From positions 1 to 5,273 of the forward strand of contig DAIETC010000016.1 in NCBI GenBank assembly GCA_027345905.1: 5,273 bases of DNA. Reading direction: 5' to 3'. Under the pieces are notes generated by a model. That model made no database searches and had not been told where the DNA came from. It worked only from the letters and a program-made list of their open reading frames with translations. The DNA is from Kineosporiaceae bacterium. Lineage in GTDB: Bacteria; Actinomycetota; Actinomycetes; Actinomycetales; Angustibacteraceae. Positions 1 to 4,628 of this stretch are shown one piece after another. The number at the start of each line of letters is the position of its first letter. Within the stretch, counting starts at the first letter, position 1. The position numbers and the translations under genes were made by a program.

Positions 1-983
1 GCGGCGCCGGCCGTCATGTCCCGGATCGGACCGACGTCCGAGGCGACGACCGGCCGGGCGCAGGCCATCGCCTCGGCGACCTTCAGGGGGGAGAAGTAGG
101 CGCCGTGGCTGGGTAGGAACGGAGCGCAGGCCACGTCGAAGGCTTGCACGTACGCCGGCACCTCGCGCGCCGCGAGGGCCCCGGTGAAGTGCACCCGGCC
201 ACGCAACGGGTGCTGCTCGGCGCGCGTCTGCAGGGCCGAGCGGGCCGGGCCGTCCCCGACGACCAGCAGCCGTAGCCGGGGTCGGGTCGCCGCCAGGTGC
301 GCCACTGCCTCCAGCAGGACGTCGACGCCGTGCCAGGGCTTGAGGCTGCCGACGAACCCCACCAGCTCGCTGTCGACCAGCCCGAGCCGCTCGCGCACCA
401 CGCAGGGGGCGGCCCCGGGTGGCGCGAACCGGTGGACGTCCACCCCGTTGGTGATGACCGTCGCCTCGCGGGCGCCACGGGTCATGGCCCAGCTGGCCAG
501 GGGCGCCGAGACGGCCACCACCTGCGCGTCGAGCAGCGCCGCTCGTTCGGCTTCGCGCGCCGCCGCGTCGATACTCAGCACGCGTTGGCGCGACCACTCC
601 TCGACGATCGGGGCGTTGACCTCCACCACCCGGGCGGCACCCAGCTCCCTGGCCAGCGGCCCGGCGCCGTCGTACATCAGGCACAGCCGCTCGTACACCA
701 CGTCGGGGGCGAAGGCGCGGACCAGCGGGGGCGTCACGGCGCGAAAGTGAGCGGCCGCCCGCGCCCGGCCCAGGTCGGCTCCCTCGCCCTTGGGCACCGG
801 TCCGGGATCGAGGTGGACGACGTCGATTCCCTCCGGCGGTGCCCCGAGGACGCGCTGGCCGTACAACCGCACGTGCACGCCGCGCCGGGCCAGGGCGCGG
901 CACACCTCGCCGACGTGCACGCTGGCGCCCTTGGTGCCCCCGACGGGGATCCCAGGGTCGGGCAGCAGGTAGGCGAGCTTCAC
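1..983 (-). CDS. GT4-family glycosyltransferase, 3' end outside window
   Basis: The reading frame starts with GTG at 983-981 and stays open for 327 codons to the window edge, so roughly 50 or more C-terminal residues are probably missing. It looks like a GT-B fold, retaining GT4 glycosyltransferase that transfers a sugar from a nucleotide-sugar donor at the cytoplasmic face. The N-terminal acceptor-side domain carries a glycine loop, GGTKGASVHVGEV (residues 15-27), where GT4 enzymes usually have GG..V. The linker has TNGVDVHRF (178-186). The donor domain opens with VGSLKPWHGVDVLLEA (211-226) and contains VVGDGPAR, then VHFTG and FSPLKVAEAMACARPVVASDVG near residues 297-318. Glu304 is the usual second Glu of the E-x7-E donor motif; the first position is Tyr296, as I recall for other SPLK-type GT4 enzymes. 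The start overlaps the stop of the preceding glycosyltransferase gene by 4 bases, so it is the fourth gene of the minus-strand operon. Class is secure; donor and acceptor are unknown. Confidence 0.9.
   Translation of the reverse strand, partial: MKLAYLLPDPGIPVGGTKGASVHVGEVCRALARRGVHVRLYGQRVLGAPPEGIDVVHLDPGPVPKGEGADLGRARAAAHFRAVTPPLVRAFAPDVVYERLCLMYDGAGPLARELGAARVVEVNAPIVEEWSRQRVLSIDAAAREAERAALLDAQVVAVSAPLASWAMTRGAREATVITNGVDVHRFAPPGAAPCVVRERLGLVDSELVGFVGSLKPWHGVDVLLEAVAHLAATRPRLRLLVVGDGPARSALQTRAEQHPLRGRVHFTGALAAREVPAYVQAFDVACAPFLPSHGAYFSPLKVAEAMACARPVVASDVGPIRDMTAGA
980..983 (-). other. GTGA stop/start overlap between the two GT4 genes
   Basis: The third junction of the operon is also GTGA, with GCAGG ending nine bases before the GTG as a modest ribosome site. 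The flanking bases differ from those of the other two junctions. Confidence 0.85.
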
Positions 984-2290
984 CTGTGCGCCTGCAGCCG
1001 CGGGGCTGGAACTGGCGCGCCGGCGGCGCCCACGCCCGTCTCGGACTCGAACAGCCGGGCCACCGCCCGCCCGCAGCTGCGCCGGTCCAGCGTGGTGACC
1101 ACGTGGCTGTGCGCGGCCGTTCCCAGCCGGCGGCGCAGGCCGGGGTCGTCGGCCAGGCGGCACAGTGCGGCGGCCAGGCCGCGCGGGTCACCGGAGGGCA
1201 CGAGCATCCCGGTGACCTCGTCGTCGATGACCTCGGGGATCCCGGCGACATCGCTGGCGACCACGGCCAGCCCACTGGCCATGGCCTCGAGCACCGAGTT
1301 GGGCACCCCGTCGCGGTCGCCGTCCCGCAGCACCACGCTGGCCTGCACAAACACGTCGGCGTTGCGGTACGCCTCGACGACCTGCGCGCTGGCCTGGGCC
1401 CCGGTGAAGTGGACGACGTCACCCAGCCCGAGCGCGCGGGCCTGCGTGGTCAGCTCCTCGCGCAGTGGTCCGGCCCCGATGACGGTGCAGGTCAGGCTTC
1501 GTCCGCTGTCCTTGACCTGGGCGAGGGCCTCCAGCAGCACCGGGTACCCCTTCTTGGGTACCAGGCGTCCGACCGCGAGCAGGCGCAGCCCCCCCTGCGG
1601 ATTCTCCAGCGCCGGCCCGGGGTGGAACCGGACGTTGTCGACACCGTGGTAGATCAGCTCGACCCGCGCATCCGGCCCGGCGATCCGCGTGAGCTCCGTG
1701 GCGGCGCTGCGCGAGCAGACCAGCACGAACCTGGCCGCGCGGGCTCGGCGGGCCAAACCGGCCGGGTTGGACAGGTACAGGTCCTTGGCGTGAGCGGCAA
1801 AGCTGAAGGGCAGTCCGGTGAGCCGATGCACCTGGTAGGCCACTGCCGCCGGGGTGTGCGCGAAGGCGGCGTGCAGGTGCGGGGCCCCGGCGCGGCGCAA
1901 GACCTGCGCCAGGTGCCCGGCGTCGGTGAAGTGCCGCAAGGCAACCAGCGGATGGGCGCTGACCAGCGCCTGCACCAGGCAGGCCAGGTAGTGCCCGGGG
2001 TTCTCGGCCAACAGCTCAGCGTGAGCGGCCAGCTTGGCCGCGGCGCCGCGCACCCTGCCCACGGCTCCCGGGCCGGCGTGCAGGTACGTCACCGGGCCGC
2101 GCACCCGCGCCACCTCCGGCTGCACGACCGGCTCACGGGGGTCGGCCATCGCGACCAGGGCCAGTGGCAGTCCGGCGTCCTGCAGGGCCAGGATCTCGTC
2201 GAGGATGAACGTCTCGGAAAGGCGCGGAAAGCGTTTGGTGAGATAGCCGAGCGGGGCGTAGCCGGCCCCCGCCCCGGCCCGGGCGCTCAC
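980..2290 (-). CDS. GT4-family glycosyltransferase, colanic-acid/WcaL-like
   Basis: A complete 436-residue protein starting with GTG and ending in TGA. The N-terminal phrase YLTKRFPRLSETFILDEILAL (residues 16-36) is the typical opening of exopolysaccharide GT4 enzymes related to WcaL/AmsK. Further landmarks are HLHAAFAHTPAAVAY (138-152), FAAHAKDLY (164-172), IYHGVDNVRF (213-222), the donor-domain start AVGRLVPKKGYPVLLEAL (239-256), VIGAGPLREEL (270-280) and VHFTG. The signature RDGDRDGVPNSVLEAMASG (322-340) places Glu335 as the conserved second Glu of the E-x7-E motif, with Asp327 at the first position. It ends in a loose Ala/Pro-rich tail. The protein is soluble-looking, with no signal peptide or membrane segment. 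The gene overlaps both neighbours by 4 bases (GTGA). The ribosome site before it is weak (GGGTG), which fits translational coupling to the upstream gene. The family supports a role in extracellular or surface polysaccharide assembly; the sugar transferred cannot be read from sequence. Confidence 0.93.
   Translation of the reverse strand: MSARAGAGAGYAPLGYLTKRFPRLSETFILDEILALQDAGLPLALVAMADPREPVVQPEVARVRGPVTYLHAGPGAVGRVRGAAAKLAAHAELLAENPGHYLACLVQALVSAHPLVALRHFTDAGHLAQVLRRAGAPHLHAAFAHTPAAVAYQVHRLTGLPFSFAAHAKDLYLSNPAGLARRARAARFVLVCSRSAATELTRIAGPDARVELIYHGVDNVRFHPGPALENPQGGLRLLAVGRLVPKKGYPVLLEALAQVKDSGRSLTCTVIGAGPLREELTTQARALGLGDVVHFTGAQASAQVVEAYRNADVFVQASVVLRDGDRDGVPNSVLEAMASGLAVVASDVAGIPEVIDDEVTGMLVPSGDPRGLAAALCRLADDPGLRRRLGTAAHSHVVTTLDRRSCGRAVARLFESETGVGAAGAPVPAPRLQAHR
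2287..2290 (-). other. GTGA stop/start overlap, MurG-like gene to WcaL-like gene
   Basis: GTGA again joins stop and start. Here the upstream ribosome site is poor, so translation of the WcaL-like gene probably depends on ribosomes finishing the gene before it. The 13 bases GTCGGCGTGAGCG around this junction are identical to those at the preceding junction. Confidence 0.85.
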
Positions 2291-3510
2291 GCCGACACCC
2301 GCACGCTGCGCCGGGCCGAGCTCGCGCGCTCGTCACGGTGGCGGGCCGTCACCTGCGCCACCAGCACCTCGCGCAGCCGGTTCAGGCCGGACATGTCCAG
2401 CGGCCGGCGCAGGTGCTCGTGTGGTCTCCTCGCGGCCGTGACCGCCTCGGCCACCCGGGCGTCGAGGTCGGGACCTGGCCGGGCGACCTGCACCAGCCCC
2501 CGCTGCGCGAACAGCGCGGCGCGGATGTCCTGCTCGCGCCTTGGGTGCGTTCGAGGGACCACGACCGTGGGCACCCCGGTTCCGGTGACTTCGCACAGGC
2601 TGTTGTAGCCGCCCATCGTCACCACCGCGGTGGCCGCGGCCATCGCATCGCGCATGCGGGGCAGGAACTGCACCACCTTGGCGCCGGGCACCCCCGCAGC
2701 GCGCTCGGTGAGGTGCTCCCGGTCTGGCTCGCCCATCAACGGGCCGGTGACGATCACGGCCGGGATGTCCAGCCGCTTGCTGGCGCCGAGGGTCGCCGCC
2801 AGCACGTCCACGCCGTCGCCGCCGCCGCCCGCCGTCCCGAGCAGGTAATGGCCATCGGACGGCGCCGCAGTCCGGGACTCGCCCCGCTCGGGGCGGGTGA
2901 GATAGCCGCAGTAGCGCAGCCGGTCCGCCACCGCCTGCGGCACCGCGTACTCGCGGCCGATGTCGAAGACCTCGCGCGAGCCGTACACCAGGATCTCGTC
3001 GTATTCCCGGTCCAGCAGCTGGTAGATGCCCTGCTCGCGCCAGGTGTCGCGGACGACGCCCGGCTCGTCGAGCACGTCGCGCAGCCCGAGCAGCACCCGC
3101 GTCTTGGGGGAGTGGGAGCGCAGCGCGGTGAACACCCCGCGAAGCTCACCACCCATACCGGCCGGGGCGTGGTCCACCAGGAACACGTCGGGAGCAAAGT
3201 CGCGGACGACCTCGCTCATGATGCTTTCGCGGTTGCGGCGCACCACGCTGAACGGCAGCCCACAGTTCAGTGGCCGGTACTGCTCGTGACCCTGCTTGGT
3301 CACCGGCGGCAGGTGCACCACGCTCAAGCCCGCCGGCAGGGCGAAGTACTCGCTGACCGACGAGCCGCTGAGCAGCACCACGCGCAGCCCCGGGGTCGTG
3401 GCCAGCATGTGCGTCGCGATCGCCAGGTTGCGCCGCAGGTGGCCCAACCCGTAGGTGTCGTGGGAGTACAGCAGGAGCTTGCGCAGGCCGGTCGTGCGCA
3501 GCACGCTCAC
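2287..3510 (-). CDS. MurG-like predicted glycosyltransferase (COG4671 type)
   Basis: A 407-residue protein when started at the GTG at 3510-3508. A GTG 42 bases further upstream is in frame, but that start would overlap the epimerase gene by 46 bases. The chosen start has GGAGG five bases away and gives the same GTGA overlap as the other junctions. The N-terminus, LLLYSHDTYGLGHLRRNLAIA (residues 12-32), is the glycine loop of GT-B enzymes in the form I associate with COG4671. VFLVDHAPAG (109-118) follows, then LLGLRDVLDEPGVV (140-153), an interdomain linker ending near CGYLTRP (201-207), and a second Rossmann half starting LLGTAGGGGDG (223-233). The donor-site region TMGGYNSLCEVTGTGVPTVVVPR (298-320) followed by REQDIRAALF matches the C-terminal half of GT28/MurG-like enzymes, which bind UDP sugars. 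MurG itself is unlikely: there are no mur genes nearby and the N-terminal domain differs. Acceptor and product are unknown. It is the second gene of the operon. Confidence 0.88.
   Translation of the reverse strand: MSVLRTTGLRKLLLYSHDTYGLGHLRRNLAIATHMLATTPGLRVVLLSGSSVSEYFALPAGLSVVHLPPVTKQGHEQYRPLNCGLPFSVVRRNRESIMSEVVRDFAPDVFLVDHAPAGMGGELRGVFTALRSHSPKTRVLLGLRDVLDEPGVVRDTWREQGIYQLLDREYDEILVYGSREVFDIGREYAVPQAVADRLRYCGYLTRPERGESRTAAPSDGHYLLGTAGGGGDGVDVLAATLGASKRLDIPAVIVTGPLMGEPDREHLTERAAGVPGAKVVQFLPRMRDAMAAATAVVTMGGYNSLCEVTGTGVPTVVVPRTHPRREQDIRAALFAQRGLVQVARPGPDLDARVAEAVTAARRPHEHLRRPLDMSGLNRLREVLVAQVTARHRDERASSARRSVRVSA
3507..3510 (-). other. GTGA stop/start overlap, epimerase to MurG-like gene
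   Basis: The minus-strand bases GTGA hold the GTG start of the MurG-like transferase and the TGA stop of the epimerase. This arrangement usually means translational coupling by a terminating and reinitiating ribosome. Confidence 0.85.
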
Positions 3511-4463
3511 GCCGACCTCCGGTTCACCAGCGTCTCGTCGGCGCGCAGCCACTCCACCTCGCGGGCGTACCCGTCGGCGAACGAGGTGGCCGGCGCGTAG
3601 CCCAGCAGGCGCCGCGCCCGGCTCAGGTCCGCGCCGGTGTGGTGGACGTCGCCCATGGCGAACCCCTCGACCTGCGCCTGGACGCTGCGCCCGGTCAGGT
3701 GCTCCAACAAGGCGATGACCTCCAGCAGGGTGACCCGGTCGCCGCCGCCGACGTTCAGCGCCTGCCCGGCGGCCGGTGCCCAGGCCGCCCGGAAGGTCGC
3801 GTCGACGATGTCGTCGACGAACGTGAAGTCACGGCTTTGGGTTCCGTCGCCGAGCAGCCGGATGGGCCGGTCGGACAGGGCCGCCTCGGCGAAGATCCGC
3901 AGGGCCATGTCCGGGCGCTGGCCGGGGCCGTAGACGGTGAAGTAGCGCAGGGCGACCGCCTCCAGCTCGTCGCCGGAGGCGTCCAAGCACAGTTGCTCGG
4001 CCTCCAGCTTGGTGCGGCCGTACGGCGAGATCGGCGCCAACGGCTGGGTCTCGCGAAACGGCGGGGTGCTCTCGCCGTACACCGAGGACGACGAGGCGTA
4101 CACCACCCGGCGCACGCCTGCAGCCCGGCAGGCCGCCAGCAGGCTCGTCGTGGAGGCCACGTTGTCGTGGCGGTACCGGCTCTCCAGCGCGAAGCTGGCC
4201 CGGACGCCGGCCCGGGCCGCCAGGTGGAACACGACGTCGACCCCGGCCAGGTGCTGCTCCAGCGGCAGGTCGACCAGGTGCCCGGTGACCAACGAGAACC
4301 CGTCGCGGCGCACGAGGCGCACGGCGGCGGTCATCTTCTCGCCCGGGTCGTAGCTGTCGGTGAAGCCGTCGACTCCGCGCACGGCGAAGCCCTCGTCGAG
4401 CAGTCGGTGGGACAGGCGGCTGCCGATGAAGCCGGCCGCCCCCGTCACCAGGCAGGTCGTCAT
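3507..4463 (-). CDS. NAD-dependent sugar epimerase, UDP-glucuronate 4-epimerase-like
   Basis: A 318-residue extended short-chain dehydrogenase/reductase, the usual length for GalE-like nucleotide-sugar epimerases. The NAD-binding motif TGAAGFIG (residues 7-14) sits right after the chosen ATG at 4463-4461. VDVVFHLAARAGVR (75-88) follows, then YASSSSVYGE (122-131) with Ser125 as the probable catalytic serine, and SPYGRTK (146-152) supplying Tyr148 and Lys152. DGFTDSYDPGEK (32-43) and RYFTVYGPGQRPDMALRIF (173-191) resemble UDP-glucuronate 4-epimerases more than classical GalE, so UDP-galacturonate may be the product. UDP-glucose, UDP-xylose or related epimerase activity remains possible. SRDFTFVDDIVDA and LNVGGGDRVTLLEVI are further family motifs. 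An upstream in-frame ATG at 4592-4590 would add 43 residues containing three AKCHR repeats, but that tract lies before the nucleotide-binding strand and has no good ribosome site. This is the first gene of the operon and presumably makes the activated sugar used by the transferases behind it. Confidence 0.9.
   Translation of the reverse strand: MTTCLVTGAAGFIGSRLSHRLLDEGFAVRGVDGFTDSYDPGEKMTAAVRLVRRDGFSLVTGHLVDLPLEQHLAGVDVVFHLAARAGVRASFALESRYRHDNVASTTSLLAACRAAGVRRVVYASSSSVYGESTPPFRETQPLAPISPYGRTKLEAEQLCLDASGDELEAVALRYFTVYGPGQRPDMALRIFAEAALSDRPIRLLGDGTQSRDFTFVDDIVDATFRAAWAPAAGQALNVGGGDRVTLLEVIALLEHLTGRSVQAQVEGFAMGDVHHTGADLSRARRLLGYAPATSFADGYAREVEWLRADETLVNRRSA
3516..3520 (-). promoter_or_regulatory. 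Shine-Dalgarno that sets the start of the MurG-like gene
   Basis: On the minus strand GGAGG ends five bases before the GTG at 3510-3508. It is the strongest ribosome site in the operon, and it is the reason for preferring this start over the GTG 42 bases upstream, which lies deeper inside the epimerase gene. Confidence 0.75.
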
Positions 4464-4470
4464 GACGACC
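4455..4470. promoter_or_regulatory. Perfect 16-bp palindrome centred on the epimerase start codon
   Basis: GGTCGTCATGACGACC is its own reverse complement, and the epimerase ATG (4463-4461) lies at its centre. In DNA it could be a repressor or other dimer binding site. In the leftward mRNA it could fold into a six-pair stem with CAUG as a four-base loop, placing the AUG in the loop. It also encodes Val-Val before and Thr-Thr after the Met, so coding constraint does not require the symmetry upstream of the ATG. Confidence 0.6.
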
Positions 4471-4475
4471 CGCCC

Positions 4476-4520
4476 GTGGCACTTCGCCCGGTGGCACTTC
4501 GCCCGGTGGCACTTCGCATG
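4476..4520. repeat. Three tandem 15-bp repeats in the epimerase leader
   Basis: GTGGCACTTCGCCCG is present at 4476-4490 and 4491-4505 exactly, and at 4506-4520 with two changes near its end (CCCG becomes CATG). A further partial unit lacking one G can be traced at 4471-4475. Each copy contains GTGGCAC, a short dyad around a central base. On the minus strand the array sits 13-57 bases before the epimerase ATG, where a leader or operator would be. The 15-base period is a multiple of three, so the array would read as AKCHR three times if translated in the epimerase frame. No match to a known binding site is recognised. Confidence 0.85.
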
Positions 4521-4534
4521 GTCTGCGTCATGCG
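4515..4534. promoter_or_regulatory. Inverted repeat with 6-bp arms and 8-bp spacer
   Basis: CGCATG at 4515-4520 and CATGCG at 4529-4534 are exact reverse complements separated by eight bases. The left arm overlaps the degenerate end of the third 15-bp tandem repeat. The 6-8-6 layout resembles sites of dimeric helix-turn-helix repressors, and transcribed leftward it could also fold as a small hairpin in the epimerase leader. There is no T-run, so it does not look like a terminator. Confidence 0.35.
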
Positions 4535-4540
4535 TCCCAG

Positions 4541-4552
4541 CCTGGCGCCAGG
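4541..4552. promoter_or_regulatory. Perfect 12-bp palindrome, possible operator
   Basis: CCTGGCGCCAGG is its own reverse complement. It lies mid-way in the intergenic region between the divergent hisF and epimerase genes, 77 bases upstream of either start codon. The position suits an operator acting on one or both promoters, but palindromes of this length arise by chance at an appreciable rate in GC-rich DNA. No regulator family is recognised from the sequence. Confidence 0.35.
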
Positions 4553-4591
4553 ACCTGACCCGTCCATGAGCCGAATGTGAGGATGCCTTCA

Positions 4592-4613
4592 TCTTCGGGG
4601 CGTCTTCGGGGCG
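4592..4613 (+). repeat. Tandem duplication of an 11-bp unit upstream of the hisF -10 box
   Basis: TCTTCGGGGCG occurs twice without a gap, at 4592-4602 and 4603-4613, with no mismatch. The pair ends two bases before the proposed hisF -10 box and covers the place where the -35 element would be. A repeat of about one helical turn here could present two copies of a regulator site on the same DNA face, or it may be a recent slippage duplication. No known binding motif is recognised. Confidence 0.7.
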
Positions 4614-4615
4614 CC

Positions 4616-4621
4616 TACGCT
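4616..4621 (+). promoter_or_regulatory. Putative -10 box of a leaderless hisF promoter
   Basis: TACGCT fits the actinobacterial sigma-70-type -10 pattern TAnnnT. Seven bases separate it from the GTG of hisF at 4629, so transcription would start at or next to the start codon. No purine-rich ribosome site is present between box and GTG, which agrees with a leaderless mRNA. No good -35 hexamer is visible; TTCGGG at 4594-4599 is at a plausible distance but poor. This is inference from spacing and a degenerate motif. Confidence 0.45.
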
Positions 4622-4628
4622 GACTCTT

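Noticed and set aside
3508..3552. Upstream start at 3552 for the MurG-like gene
   Set aside because: It would overlap the epimerase by 46 bases. The GTG at 3510 has a GGAGG and repeats the GTGA junction pattern.
297..3600. Three long plus-strand open frames (about 420-590 codons; 297-1652, 839-2608, 2338-3600) opposite the glycosyltransferase genes
   Set aside because: Their translations are Arg/Gly/Ala/Pro/His-rich without recognisable motifs, and they mirror well-defined minus-strand enzymes. Long antisense frames are expected in such GC-rich DNA.
4476..4520. CRISPR array
   Set aside because: The 15-bp units are directly tandem with no unique spacers, and no cas genes are present.
4515..4552. 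Rho-independent terminator made from the intergenic inverted repeats
   Set aside because: No T-run follows on either strand, and the region lies between the 5' ends of two divergent genes, where a terminator is not expected.
3639..4580. Plus-strand open frame of 313 codons opposite the epimerase
   Set aside because: No domain signature, biased composition, and the opposite strand encodes a complete epimerase with all catalytic motifs.
4464..4592. In-frame 43-residue N-terminal extension of the epimerase from an ATG at 4592-4590, containing three AKCHR repeats
   Set aside because: No ribosome site precedes that ATG, and the family starts directly with the nucleotide-binding strand. The repeat length being a multiple of three is probably coincidental, though the frame is open and a start-site experiment could test it.
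4464..4628. Sigma-70 promoter for the minus-strand operon
   Set aside because: No TAnnnT box with suitable spacing could be found on the minus strand. The promoter must exist nearby but I cannot place it from the sequence.
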